NCBI GenBank assembly: GCA_050014755.1 | Contig: JBEKCS010000006.1 | Span: 1-64,000 of the forward strand | Direction: 5' to 3' | From: Bog-756 sp050014755 | GTDB lineage: Bacteria > Actinomycetota > Acidimicrobiia > Acidimicrobiales > RAAP-2 | DNA length: 64,000 nucleotides | In this document: positions 40,840-50,448 of the stretch, one piece after another | Position numbering within the stretch: the first letter of the stretch is position 1 | Layout of the letters: each line of letters opens with the position of its first letter | Position numbers and translations under genes: made by a program | The notes under the pieces: model-generated | Database searches by the model: none | Told to the model about the DNA's origin: nothing | Seen by the model: the letters and a program-made list of their open reading frames with translations, nothing else

Positions 40840-42768
40840 TCAGGTGGCGGGACCCTTGGCGATCTCGGCCAGGAACTCGTCGTTGCTCTTGGTGGTGCGG
40901 ATCTTGTCCATGAGGAGCTCGAGCCCGGCGGCGGCGCTTCCCTCGTTGGCCAAGGCGTTGAGCACCCGGCGGAGCTTCCACACCTGCTGGAGCTGGGACC
41001 GGTCGAAGAGCAGCTCCTCGTGGCGGGTCGAACTGGCGTTGACGTCGATCGACGGGTACAGCCGGCGCTCGGCCAGTCGCCGGTCGAGCCGGAGCTCCAT
41101 GTTGCCGGTGCCCTTGAACTCCTCGAAGATCACCTCGTCCATCTTGGAGCCGGTTTCGACCAGGGCGGTGGCCAGGATGGTCAGCGAGCCTCCCTCCTCG
41201 ATGTTCCGTGCGGCGCCGAAGAACCGCTTCGGCGGGTACAGGGCACCGGAGTCGACACCACCGGACATGATCCGGCCGGTGGCGGGCTGAGCCAGGTTGT
41301 AGGCACGGGCGAGCCGGGTGATGCCGTCGAGGATGATCACCACGTCGCGGCCGGCCTCGACCAGGCGCTTGGCCCGCTCGATGGCAAGCTCCGCCACGGC
41401 GGTGTGCTCCTCGGACGGACGGTCGAACGTGGAGGCCACGACCTCGCCCTTGACCGACCGGCGCATGTCCGTCACTTCTTCGGGACGCTCGTCGACCAGC
41501 AGGACCATGAGGTGGACGTCGGGGTTGTTGGCCTCGATCGAGTGGGCGATGTGCTTCATCACCGTGGTCTTGCCCGCCTTGGGGGGCGAGACGATCAGGC
41601 CGCGCTGCCCCTTGCCGATCGGCGACAGCAGGTCGACGATGCGGGCGGTCATGTTCTCCTTCTCGCCCGTCATCTCGAGGTGGAGCTTTTCGTCGGGGAA
41701 CAGCGGCGTGAGATCCTCGAAGCGGGGACGAAGGCGGGCCACCTCGGGATCCATGCCCGAGACGGTGTCGATCTGGAGCAGGGCCGGGAACTTCTCGGTC
41801 GTTCCCGCCGGGCGGCAGAAGCCCTCGATGCTGTCGCCCTTGCGGAGGGCGAAGCGCCGGGCCTGGCTGATCGACACGTAGATGTCCTTGGGCGAGGCCA
41901 GGTAGCCCTCGCACCGCAGGAAGCCGTAGCCCTCGTCGCGCAGGTCGAGCAGGCCGCTCACGGGCAGGAGCTCGCCCTGGTACTGCTGCTCCTGGTTTCC
42001 GCTGCCCTGCAGGTCCCCTTCGGGTCCGCCCTGGCGGTCCCGTCCACGGCGACGCCGATTCGACCGACGGTTGCCCAGGTCGTCGTTGCCCCCGCTCTGG
42101 CTGATCTGGTTGCCCTGGTTCCCCCGGTTGTTGCCCTGGTTGTTGCGGTTGCCCTGGTTCTGGTTACCCTGATTGTTGCGGTTGCCCTGGTTCTGGCCAC
42201 CCTGGTTGCCCTGGTTGTTGCGGTTGTTGCGGCTGCCCTGGTTCTGATTGCCGCCCTGCGCCGCGCCCTGGGGATTCTGGCGCCCCTGGCCGGCACTTCC
42301 GTTCTGGCCGCCGCGTCCGCCGTCCTCGGTCGTGCCGACATCGGTGGGAGCCCCGTCGCCGTCGGTGGCCGCTCTACCGGCCCCGGGGATGTCGTCGAAG
42401 TCGTAGTCGAGCTCGGCAGCTACGTCCACGGTGGCGGCATCGTCGGCCGGGCCGAACGAGTGGACTGCGGGGGTTCGGCGGGGCGGGGCGGGTGCGGCCC
42501 CGGGTTCGGCATGGTCCCCGTTGCCATTGGGTGCGTCGGAAGTGTCCACGGTCGGTCGGCTCCGTCCGCCCCTCTGCGGCCTCGCCTCCGGAGCGGCGGC
42601 CGGACTGTCGTCCACCGCTACTCCGGTCGCCTTCAAGATGCCGTCGATGATGTCGGCCTTCTTGGTCCTGGTGTTGGTCTTCACAGACAGGGCCTGTGCG
42701 ATCGCATGGAGCTCATCGCGCTCCTTGCTCTCCAACACCGAGCGCTCGAGCTGCTGTTCGGCAGTCAT
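40840..42768 (-). CDS. rho: transcription termination factor Rho with Asn/Gln-rich insertion
   Basis: This 642-residue hexameric RNA helicase ends transcription at unstructured C-rich RNA. After a Rho-N helical start (TAEQQLERSVLESKERDELH) comes a long disordered region; residues about 165-228 are almost only Asn, Gln, Gly and Arg. The RNA-binding cold-shock fold (GLLDLRDEGYGFLRCEGYLA) and the ATPase follow: Walker A SPPKAGKTTVMK, Walker B VVIILDGITRLAR, and a Q/R-loop region RIMSGGVDSGALYPPKRFFG. Actinobacterial Rho often has an insertion, usually Arg/Gly/Asp-rich; the Asn/Gln content here is notable. Confidence 0.97.
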   Translation of the reverse strand: MTAEQQLERSVLESKERDELHAIAQALSVKTNTRTKKADIIDGILKATGVAVDDSPAAAPEARPQRGGRSRPTVDTSDAPNGNGDHAEPGAAPAPPRRTPAVHSFGPADDAATVDVAAELDYDFDDIPGAGRAATDGDGAPTDVGTTEDGGRGGQNGSAGQGRQNPQGAAQGGNQNQGSRNNRNNQGNQGGQNQGNRNNQGNQNQGNRNNQGNNRGNQGNQISQSGGNDDLGNRRSNRRRRGRDRQGGPEGDLQGSGNQEQQYQGELLPVSGLLDLRDEGYGFLRCEGYLASPKDIYVSISQARRFALRKGDSIEGFCRPAGTTEKFPALLQIDTVSGMDPEVARLRPRFEDLTPLFPDEKLHLEMTGEKENMTARIVDLLSPIGKGQRGLIVSPPKAGKTTVMKHIAHSIEANNPDVHLMVLLVDERPEEVTDMRRSVKGEVVASTFDRPSEEHTAVAELAIERAKRLVEAGRDVVIILDGITRLARAYNLAQPATGRIMSGGVDSGALYPPKRFFGAARNIEEGGSLTILATALVETGSKMDEVIFEEFKGTGNMELRLDRRLAERRLYPSIDVNASSTRHEELLFDRSQLQQVWKLRRVLNALANEGSAAAGLELLMDKIRTTKSNDEFLAEIAKGPAT

Positions 42769-42971
42769 CGGCTTCCTCGTTTCAGCATGTCCTCGTTGGC
42801 GGGTGGGAGTGGTCCCACAGCCAGGGAAATAAAGGGGTGGGGACGTGGGAACCCGGAGTTGACCCCGGTCGCCACTCCCCCCGACGCCGGCACGGGCTGG
42901 TCGAAAGAGTCGAACCAGGAAGCCCCGTCCGCACGCCCGAGCGGGCATATTGCGGAGGCGAAGGTGCCTTC

Positions 42972-43001
42972 AGCATACAGGTTCTGGGGCATCGACGGCA
43001 A
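42972..43001 (-). promoter_or_regulatory. candidate rho promoter
   Basis: On the minus strand TTGCCG (43001-42996), an 18-base spacer and TATGCT (42977-42972) form a fair promoter. It leaves a leader of almost 200 bases before the rho ATG, with a hairpin GTGGGA/TCCCAC at 42803-42818. Long rho leaders often serve autoregulation. Confidence 0.45.
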
Positions 43002-43042
43002 GCATCCCCACGTGGAGACCATCGCCGGCACGGACCCCCCGG

Positions 43043-44122
43043 TCAGAGCGCTAGTTCGCTGAGCACCGCTCCCAGATCAGCGTCGACCACCGTCGGGACC
43101 GAAATCTGGCTGATGGCGATGTCGGGATCCTTCAGCCCGTGCCCGGTGAGCACGCACACGACGGTGGCCCCGGCCCCGAGGCCGTCAGGAAGTCCCGTCT
43201 GCAACAGGCCGGCCACCGATGCCGCGGATGCGGGCTCGCAGAATACCGACTCCTCGGCGGCCAGGAACCGGTAGGCCTCGAGGATCTCGTCGTCGGTCAC
43301 CGCGGCGATGCCCCCACCGGACTCGGATGCGGCGGACGTCGCCCCATACCAGCTGGCCGGATTGCCGATCCGGATGGCGGTGGCCACCGTGTCGGGGTGC
43401 TCGATGGGGTGGCCGGCCACGATGGGAGCGGCACCGGCGGCCTGGAACCCGAGCATGCGGGGCAGGCGGGTGGACCGGCCGGCCTCCTTGAACTCGAGAT
43501 AGCCCTTCCAGTACGCGGTGATGTTTCCGGCGTTCCCGACCGGGATGCAGTGGACGTCGGGGGCGTCGCCGAGCTGGTCCACGATCTCGAATGCGCCGGA
43601 CTTCTGGCCTTCGATGCGGTACGGGTTCACCGAGTTGACCACCGTCACCGGCGCCTTCTGGCCGAGCTCGCGGACGATCTCGAGGGCCTGGTCGAAGTTG
43701 CCGCGGAGCTGCAGCACCCTGGCCCCGTGGATCAGAGCCTGGGCCAACTTGCCGAGTGCGATGTGGCCCTCGGGGATGAGGACCGCGCAGGTGAGCCCGG
43801 CCCGGGCGCTGAACGCGGCCGCCGACGCCGACGTGTTGCCGGTGGAGGCGCAGACCACCGCCTTCGCACCCTCCTCCACCGCCTTGGAGATGGCCATGGT
43901 CATGCCACGGTCCTTGAACGACCCGGTCGGGTTGGCCCCTTCGATCTTGAGGAAGACCCGGGCTCCGACCCGGGCCGACAGGCGGGGTGCCTCGAGGAGG
44001 GGGGTGCCCCCTTCGAGGAGGGAGATCACCGGTGTGTCGCCGGTGACGGGAAGGAACTCCCGGTACTCCTCGATCACCCCCCGCCAGGACAGGGCCCGCC
44101 CGGCGCCCGGTCCGTCGCTCAT
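43043..44122 (-). CDS. thrC: threonine synthase
   Basis: This 359-residue PLP enzyme turns O-phosphohomoserine into threonine. The PLP Lys is in GANPTGSFKDRGMTMAISKA, with the substrate loop VVCASTGNTSASAAAFSARA and the C-terminal FCEPASAASVAGLLQTGLPD. The ATG overlaps the hom stop by 4 bases. thrB, which normally follows, is missing here. Length matches the short, single-domain actinobacterial type. Confidence 0.95.
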   Translation of the reverse strand: MSDGPGAGRALSWRGVIEEYREFLPVTGDTPVISLLEGGTPLLEAPRLSARVGARVFLKIEGANPTGSFKDRGMTMAISKAVEEGAKAVVCASTGNTSASAAAFSARAGLTCAVLIPEGHIALGKLAQALIHGARVLQLRGNFDQALEIVRELGQKAPVTVVNSVNPYRIEGQKSGAFEIVDQLGDAPDVHCIPVGNAGNITAYWKGYLEFKEAGRSTRLPRMLGFQAAGAAPIVAGHPIEHPDTVATAIRIGNPASWYGATSAASESGGGIAAVTDDEILEAYRFLAAEESVFCEPASAASVAGLLQTGLPDGLGAGATVVCVLTGHGLKDPDIAISQISVPTVVDADLGAVLSELAL

Positions 44123-45426
44123 GTCGCACCCACGATCCGCATGAGGCCTCCGATCCGATCCACGGTGTCGAGTCCCTCCAGATCGGCCAGTGTGGCCCGG
44201 ACATCGCCCTCCCGTGCCAGGTGGGTGACGAAGACCAGTCGGGCGCCGTCGACGGCGCCTTCCTGCTCGACCGAGCGGATGGACACCCCGTTGGCCCCGA
44301 AGGCCGTGGTCACCGCGCCGAGCACGCCGGGCCGGTCGGCCACGTCGAGACTGATGTAGAAGCCGGAGACGAGATCGTCCTCGGGAACCAGGTGGGCCGG
44401 TTGGCGGTCGGGAGCCGGGGCGGTGGTGCCGGCCAGCAGATTGCGGGTGGCGTCGATCAGGTCGCCCACCACCGCGCTGGCCGTGGGCAGTCCGCCGGCA
44501 CCCTGGCCGTAGAGCATGAGCTCACCGGCCGTCTCACCTTCGATGAACACCGCATTGAACGCGTCCCGCACCCCGGCCAACGGGTGGGCGTTCGGCACCA
44601 GCGCCGGGTGGACCCGGACCGAGAGGCCGTCGTCGCCCGCCCGGGCCACCACGGCCAACAACTTGATCACGTAGCCGGCCCGCCGGGCGAAGGCCACGTC
44701 GGCCGAGGTGATCCCGGTGATGCCCTCACGGGCGACGGCGTCGTCCGAGACGTTGTACCCGAAGGCCACACCGGCCAGGATGGCGGCCTTTGCCGCGGCG
44801 TCGAAGCCCTCGACGTCGGCGGTGGGGTCCCGCTCGGCCAGACCCAGGTCCTGGGCCTCGGCCAGCACCGAGGCGAAGTCGGCGCCCTGCTCCCCCATCC
44901 TGGTCAGGATGAAATTGGTGGTCCCGTTGACGATCCCCATCACCCGGTGGATCCGCTCGCCCGTCAGCGACTCGCGCAGGGCCCGGACCAGGGGGATGGC
45001 ACCGGCCACGGCGGCCTCGTACAGCAGGTCCACACCCTGCTTGGCGGCCAGGGTCCGCAGCGCCACGCCGTCGTGGGACGCGAGCAGGGCCTTGTTGGCC
45101 GTGACCACCGGCCGTCCGGCGTCGAGCGCGACGCGCACCAGCGCACCGGCCGGTTCGAGCCCGCCGATCAACTCGACCACGATGTCGACCGACGGATCGG
45201 CCACCAGCGACGCGGCGTCGGTCGTGAGCAGGTCCCTCGGCACGTGGTCGGGGCGGGGGCCGTCGGGATCGTTGACCGCGATGCCGGTGACCACGAACCG
45301 GGCGCCCGACTGCACGGCCAGGGCCTCGGCCCGGGTCTGGAGGATGCCGACCAGGGCGCTGCCCACGTTGCCGCAGCCGAGGATCGCCACGCGCACGTCG
45401 CGGGGTGTCGTCGGCGCCGAGGTCAC
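44119..45426 (-). CDS. hom: homoserine dehydrogenase
   Basis: This 435-residue enzyme reduces aspartate semialdehyde to homoserine. The NAD(P) site is VRVAILGCGNVGSALVGILQ; the catalytic part holds GIVNGTTNFILTRMGEQGAD and DPTADVEGFDAAAKAAILAG with the Lys/Asp pair; the C-terminal ACT domain (ISLDVADRPGVLGAVTTAFG) senses amino acids. The start is GTG 45426. It overlaps thrC and follows lysA by 49 bases. Confidence 0.95.
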   Translation of the reverse strand: MTSAPTTPRDVRVAILGCGNVGSALVGILQTRAEALAVQSGARFVVTGIAVNDPDGPRPDHVPRDLLTTDAASLVADPSVDIVVELIGGLEPAGALVRVALDAGRPVVTANKALLASHDGVALRTLAAKQGVDLLYEAAVAGAIPLVRALRESLTGERIHRVMGIVNGTTNFILTRMGEQGADFASVLAEAQDLGLAERDPTADVEGFDAAAKAAILAGVAFGYNVSDDAVAREGITGITSADVAFARRAGYVIKLLAVVARAGDDGLSVRVHPALVPNAHPLAGVRDAFNAVFIEGETAGELMLYGQGAGGLPTASAVVGDLIDATRNLLAGTTAPAPDRQPAHLVPEDDLVSGFYISLDVADRPGVLGAVTTAFGANGVSIRSVEQEGAVDGARLVFVTHLAREGDVRATLADLEGLDTVDRIGGLMRIVGAT

Positions 45427-45475
45427 CCGGTCACGCTACCGCCTCGGCGAGGAGAGGACGGCCGGTACGGCCCGG

Positions 45476-46813
45476 TCAGACGTCCAGTCGGACCATGTCG
45501 TCGAGGGTCTCGCGACGCACCACCGTCCGGGCCACGCCGTCGGCCACGAACACCACCGCCGGCCGGGGCACCTTGTTGTAGTTGGACGCCATCGAATGGC
45601 CGTAGGCGCCAGTCACCGGCGTGCACAGCACGTCGCCGACCGCCAGGTCGTCGGGCACGAACCCGTCGGCCACCACCACGTCCCCGGTCTCACAGTGCTT
45701 GCCCACCACACGGACCGGCACCGGCCGGAGAGCTGCAGCCTCGCGAGGGAGGAAGGCCTCGTAGCCGCTCCCGTAGAGGACCGGCCGGGGGTTGTCGCTC
45801 ATCCCCCCGTCCACCGACACGTAGGTACGGTGACCGGGGACGTCCTTGACCGTCCCCACCCGGTAGAGGGTGACTCCTGCTGCCGCCACGATCGACCGAC
45901 CGGGTTCGGCCGTGACCCGGACCGAGTCGGCGATCCCCGCCTTGCGGCACGCGGCACGGACCGACGCGGCCCACTCGGCCATCGGTGGCGCCTGCTCGCC
46001 GTTCACGTATGCCACCCCGAGCCCGCCCCCCACCACCAGCTCCGCCAGTCCGAGCGGGGCGAAGAAGTCGGCCAGCACGGCGATGGCCTGGACGAACGGT
46101 TCGACGGCGAACACCTGGCTGCCCAGGTGGGCGTGGATCCCCACGAATTCCACGACGCCCTCGGCATCCAACCGGGCCAGGCGCTCGACGGCGCGTGCGG
46201 CCGCGCCGGAGGCCAGTCCGAAGCCGAATTTCGAGTCCTCTTGGCCGGTCCTGACGAACTCGTGGGTGTGGACCTCCACCCCGGGGGTGATCCGGGCCAG
46301 CACCTTCGGTCGCCAGCGAATGGTCGCCTCGGCGTCCTCGGGGCCGCCCTCGAGCTCGGGGGGGTCGGCGACCAGCATCTCGATGCGGTCGATCTCGTCG
46401 AAGGAGTCGACGACGGTGCGGCCGACCCCCACCGACAGGGCGGAGGCGAGTTCCTCGGTCGACTTGTTGTTGCCGTGGAGGACCAATCGGTCGGCCGGCA
46501 CGCCGGCGGTGAGCGCCACGTGAAGCTCACCCCCGGTCGACACGTCGAGGCACATCCCCTCTTCGTAGGCCAGTCGGGCCATGGCGACGCATAGGAAGGC
46601 CTTGGTGGCGTAGGCGACGCCGTCGCCCCACGCGGCCACCGCCTCGCGGCACGCGGTACGCAGGTGGGATTCGTCGTAGACGAACAGTGGCGTGCCGTGG
46701 GTCTCGGCGAGCTCGACCATGTCGCAGCCGCCGACGCTCAGTCGACCGTCGGCCCCGATGACCGAGGTGGCCGGGAGGAGGTCGGTGTCGACCGGTCCGG
46801 TCGGGACGGACAT
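45476..46813 (-). CDS. lysA: diaminopimelate decarboxylase
   Basis: This 445-residue fold-III PLP enzyme makes lysine from meso-diaminopimelate. The PLP Lys is in GVAYATKAFLCVAMARLAYE, with the substrate loop GIHAHLGSQVFAVEPF and the C-terminal CETGDVVVADGFVPDDLAVG. ATG 46813 follows the argS stop by 2 bases; GTG 46819 would overlap it. It is in the argS-lysA-hom-thrC operon. Confidence 0.96.
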   Translation of the reverse strand: MSVPTGPVDTDLLPATSVIGADGRLSVGGCDMVELAETHGTPLFVYDESHLRTACREAVAAWGDGVAYATKAFLCVAMARLAYEEGMCLDVSTGGELHVALTAGVPADRLVLHGNNKSTEELASALSVGVGRTVVDSFDEIDRIEMLVADPPELEGGPEDAEATIRWRPKVLARITPGVEVHTHEFVRTGQEDSKFGFGLASGAAARAVERLARLDAEGVVEFVGIHAHLGSQVFAVEPFVQAIAVLADFFAPLGLAELVVGGGLGVAYVNGEQAPPMAEWAASVRAACRKAGIADSVRVTAEPGRSIVAAAGVTLYRVGTVKDVPGHRTYVSVDGGMSDNPRPVLYGSGYEAFLPREAAALRPVPVRVVGKHCETGDVVVADGFVPDDLAVGDVLCTPVTGAYGHSMASNYNKVPRPAVVFVADGVARTVVRRETLDDMVRLDV

Positions 46814-46815
46814 GG

Positions 46816-48507
46816 TCACATCGCCTCGGGCGCGGACACCCCGAGCAGTCCGAGGCCGATGGCCAGCCCGACGCGCGAGCCCTCGACGAGCCACAGGCGG
46901 GCCTGGGCCACCGCGGGGTCGACATCGTCGGCCAGGATCGGGCAGTCGTGGTAGAAGCCGTGGAAACACGAGGCCAGGTGGCGGACCCACGTGGTGACCT
47001 TGGTCGGGGCCCGGTCTACGGCCGCATCGGCCACCACCTCGGGCAGCTCCTCGAGGCACCGGAGCAACTCGAGCTCGCGTGGGTGGGTCAGCAGTGACAG
47101 GTCGACCTCGGTGAGCGGGGCCCGGACGATGCCGCGCTCGACGGCCTTGCGGCCGACACCACCGATCCGGGCACTGGCCATCTGCACGTAGAAGACCGGG
47201 TTCTCGACCGACTGCTCGCGCACGGTGGCCAGGTCGAACGTGGTGGCCTGGTCGAGCGTGCTCATGAGGCTGAGAATGCGGGTGGCGTCGGGCCCGATGT
47301 CGGCGATGACGGTGTCGAGATCGATGGCGTTGCCCGCCCGCTTCCCCATCTTGACCGCCTCGTCGCCGTCCACCAGGGAGACCATCTGTCCCAGTTTGAC
47401 CTCGAGCCGCGACGGGTCGACGCCGAGGGCCTCGACACCCGCCCTCAGGCTGGCCACCTGTCCGTGGTGGTCCGCCCCGAACACGTCGATGACCCGGTCG
47501 AAGCCGCGGATCAGGAACTTGTCACGGTGGTAGGCGATGTCGCCGGCCAGGTAGGTGGCGTCCCCGTTGGCCTTGCGCAGCACACGGTCGCGGGTGTCGC
47601 CGAGCTCGGTGGCCCGGAACCAGGTGGCGCCGTCCTCTTCGAAGACGAGCCCCTTGGCGGCCAGGAGGGCGATCGTCTCGTCGACGGCACCGCTCTCCTC
47701 GATGGAGGCCTGGGAGTACCACTCGTCGAAGATGATCCCCACCGAGGCAAGGGTGGCCTTGATCCGCTCGAGGATGTGATCGGCCGCCCACCGGCCGGCG
47801 ACGGTGACATCGTCGGGGCCGTCGTAGGAGGCGGCGAGGTCGGTGACGTACTGGCCCTGGTAGCCGCCTTCGGGCACCTCCTCGCCCTTGTGGCGAGCAA
47901 GCAGGCTCATGCCCAGGGTCCGGATCTGGCCGCCGGTGTCGTTCACGTAATACTCGCGGGACACCACGTGGCCGCTCCGGTCGAGGACCCGGGCCAGGGC
48001 GTCGCCGTAGCTCCCCCACCAGCCGTTCCCCACGTGGATCGGACCGGTCGGATTGGCCGAGATGAACTCGACCTGGACCTTCTCCCCGTGGCCCACGTCT
48101 GGACGGGCATACCCCTGTTCACCCTCGAGAAGGACCGCGGCCAGGGCGTCGTGCAGCCAGCCGTCGTCCAGCCGGAAGTTGACGAACCCGGGCCCGGCCA
48201 CCTCGACGGAGACCACGTGGTTCGGAAGGTCGCGCTGCAGTGCCTCCACGATCGACGTGGCCAGGGCCCGGGGATTGGTCCCCGCCCTCTTGGCCGTGAC
48301 CATGGCGATATTGGTCGACCAGTCGCCGTGCTCGCGACTCGCCGGGCGCTCCAGGTGGACCGTTGACGGCTCGACGACCAGGTCCAGGTCCTGTTCGGAG
48401 GCCACGACCGCGGCGGCGGCACTGATGGCGGCGGCCAACTGGTCGCGGATCGGTCGGTACCCGGATGCGGTCGTGGTCGGTTGATCAGGGTGTTCGGCTG
48501 CGGACAT
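46816..48507 (-). CDS. argS: arginyl-tRNA synthetase
   Basis: This 563-residue class I synthetase has an N-terminal Add-1 domain (RPASREHGDWSTNIAMVTAK), the HIGH-like motif in ANPTGPIHVGNGWWGSYGDA, the KMSK-like KMGKRAGNAIDL, and a C-terminal DALR anticodon-binding domain (LSLLTHPRELELLRCLEELP). The first motif is HVGN rather than HIGH, common in argS. It heads the operon with lysA, and tRNA-Arg(CCG) is transcribed away from it 131 bases upstream. Confidence 0.96.
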   Translation of the reverse strand: MSAAEHPDQPTTTASGYRPIRDQLAAAISAAAAVVASEQDLDLVVEPSTVHLERPASREHGDWSTNIAMVTAKRAGTNPRALATSIVEALQRDLPNHVVSVEVAGPGFVNFRLDDGWLHDALAAVLLEGEQGYARPDVGHGEKVQVEFISANPTGPIHVGNGWWGSYGDALARVLDRSGHVVSREYYVNDTGGQIRTLGMSLLARHKGEEVPEGGYQGQYVTDLAASYDGPDDVTVAGRWAADHILERIKATLASVGIIFDEWYSQASIEESGAVDETIALLAAKGLVFEEDGATWFRATELGDTRDRVLRKANGDATYLAGDIAYHRDKFLIRGFDRVIDVFGADHHGQVASLRAGVEALGVDPSRLEVKLGQMVSLVDGDEAVKMGKRAGNAIDLDTVIADIGPDATRILSLMSTLDQATTFDLATVREQSVENPVFYVQMASARIGGVGRKAVERGIVRAPLTEVDLSLLTHPRELELLRCLEELPEVVADAAVDRAPTKVTTWVRHLASCFHGFYHDCPILADDVDPAVAQARLWLVEGSRVGLAIGLGLLGVSAPEAM

Positions 48508-48638
48508 CGTGGCCCGAGGTTACGCGGTCACAGCCTCCCCGACGGTAGGGACGGACAGCGGCCAGCGGTCTTGGCACTAGAGTTGCCTGTTCTGAAGCGG
48601 TTCGCCGGCCCTCGAGGGTCGGACATGGACCCGTTTCT

Positions 48639-48710
48639 GCCCCTGTAGCTCAGCGGATAGAGCGTCGGCCTCCGGAGCCGAAAGCGCAGGTTCGAGTCCT
48701 GCCAGGGGCA
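48639..48710 (+). tRNA. tRNA-Arg (anticodon CCG)
   Basis: A full cloverleaf: acceptor GCCCCTG (48639-48645) with CAGGGGC (48703-48709), D arm GCTC/GAGC, anticodon stem TCGGC/GCCGA around the loop CTCCGGA (anticodon CCG at 48672-48674), and T arm GCAGG-TTCGAGT-CCTGC. The discriminator is A; CCA is not encoded. It reads CGG, a frequent codon here. It is divergent from argS. Confidence 0.97.
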
Positions 48711-48879
48711 CTCGCGAATTCGTCCTCGGTATAGGTTCAAACCGTCGCCTCGAGGGCATCGGTCGCAGGCGACCGGTCGACCGGGCGAGAACGGTGACGG
48801 TGCCTCGTACCCACCGAAGTGGAGAGCACGATCCGGCTTGGTGATGTCGGCGGGCACCCGTTCTGGAAGTATCTCTGCA

Positions 48880-50331
48880 ATGGCCTCTTCGGTACCCGGA
48901 CCCAACGAGTACCTGGTTCGGGAGGTCGATGTCCCGGTCCAGGCCCTGTCGCGATTCCAACCGATCATCGGGTCCGACCGGTATTCGGAGCTCCGGCGGA
49001 CGGCGGCAGTTGCCGCCATGGGGCTGAGAGGTCGGACGATCTGGAACTTCAATTCGACTGCCTCCGGGGGTGGGGTGGCCGAGATGCTCGAGGTGCTCGT
49101 CGGGTACATCAAGGACGTCGGAATCGACATCCGCTGGCACGTGATCTCCGGTGACGCCGACTTCTTCTCGATCACCAAGCGGGTCCACAACCGCCTGCAC
49201 GGAATATCCGGTGACGCCGGCGAACTCGGGGCGATCGAGGTCGAGCACTATGCGTCGGTGACGGCGGCCAACGCCAGCAGCGCACGGACTCTCGTGCAGA
49301 GGGGCGACGTGGTGTTCTTGCACGATCCCCAGACGGCCGGTATGGCCGCTGCACTTGCCGAGACCGGCGCCCATGTCGTCTGGCGGTGCCACATCGGGCG
49401 TGAGGGAACCAACCGATGGACTGACCAGGCATGGTCATTCCTTCGCCCGCATCTGGCCGATTGCGAGGCGTACGTCTTCTCCCGACGCCAGTACGTCCCT
49501 CGTTGGATGGACGCATCGCGAGTCCACATCATCCCTCCGTCCATCGACCCGTTCTCGCCGAAGAATCAGGAGATGACCGACGTCGATGTCATCCGGTCGC
49601 TTCAGAGGATCGGCCTGGTGCACCAACGCGGATCGTCGCCCCCCGGTACCTTCGTCCGGAGTGATGGCAGACCGGGGCTCATCGAGCGCCCGGCAGCGAT
49701 CATCGAGGACGGGCCGCCATTGCGACCTGAAGACCGACTGGTGATCCAGGTCTCCCGTTGGGACCGGTTGAAGGACATGAAGGGCGTCATGGAGGGCTTC
49801 GCACTGACGGATCCGGGACGGCTCGACGCCCACCTGGCCCTGGTCGGCCCACAGATGGATGCCGTTTCCGACGATCCGGAAGGCGTTGCCGTCTTCGATG
49901 AGTGCGCGTCCGCCTGGGAGGCGCTTCCGAGCGAGTCACGACGGCGGGTGCGCCTTGTCACCCTGCCCATGGACGATGTCGACGAGAACGCCGCGATGGT
50001 GAACGCTCTTCAGCGTCACGCCACCATCGTCGTGCAAAAGAGCCTGATGGAAGGATTCGGTTTGACCGTTGCCGAGGGCATGTGGAAAGGGCGAGCTGTC
50101 GTTGCGTCACGCGTCGGCGGGATCATCGATCAGATCGCATCTGGAACCGGCATCCTTCTCGACGATCCCGCGGACCTCGTCGAGTTCGGGAGGACGCTCA
50201 GCCGGTTGCTGACACATCCTGCTGAGATCGCCCAACTCGGTGAACGGGCTCGCCAACACGTCCTTGATCACTACGTTGGCGATAAGCATCTCGAAGGGTA
50301 CGCCGCTCTCATCGAAGGTCTGGGACCCTAG
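48880..50331 (+). CDS. GT4 glycosyltransferase, trehalose synthase (TreT)-like
   Basis: This 483-residue GT-B enzyme starts at ATG 48880, 12 bases after GGAAG; ATG 48844 is another start. The N-terminal GRTIWNFNSTASGGGVAEML is the Gly loop typical of TreT/trehalose phosphorylase-like GT4. The C-terminal half has the donor site VVQKSLMEGFGLTVAEGMWK with the E-x7-E pattern, and VIQVSRWDRLKDMKGVMEGF. TreT joins NDP-glucose to glucose to make trehalose, an osmolyte. Donor and acceptor are not proven by the sequence. It is isolated and monocistronic. Confidence 0.88.
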   Translation: MASSVPGPNEYLVREVDVPVQALSRFQPIIGSDRYSELRRTAAVAAMGLRGRTIWNFNSTASGGGVAEMLEVLVGYIKDVGIDIRWHVISGDADFFSITKRVHNRLHGISGDAGELGAIEVEHYASVTAANASSARTLVQRGDVVFLHDPQTAGMAAALAETGAHVVWRCHIGREGTNRWTDQAWSFLRPHLADCEAYVFSRRQYVPRWMDASRVHIIPPSIDPFSPKNQEMTDVDVIRSLQRIGLVHQRGSSPPGTFVRSDGRPGLIERPAAIIEDGPPLRPEDRLVIQVSRWDRLKDMKGVMEGFALTDPGRLDAHLALVGPQMDAVSDDPEGVAVFDECASAWEALPSESRRRVRLVTLPMDDVDENAAMVNALQRHATIVVQKSLMEGFGLTVAEGMWKGRAVVASRVGGIIDQIASGTGILLDDPADLVEFGRTLSRLLTHPAEIAQLGERARQHVLDHYVGDKHLEGYAALIEGLGP

Positions 50332-50448
50332 GCCTGTCCGGGCATCGAGCCGTTCTTCGGTCCCTGGTGGAACATCAATTGACCCGCTGGCGGAACGTCT
50401 TCACGTGATTCCGCCGAGCCGGCGACGATAGGATTACGCTGCCGACTG

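Noticed and set aside
42769..43042. A small thrB gene between thrC and rho
   Set aside because: No frame there carries the GHMP-kinase motifs; the gap is promoter and leader sequence.
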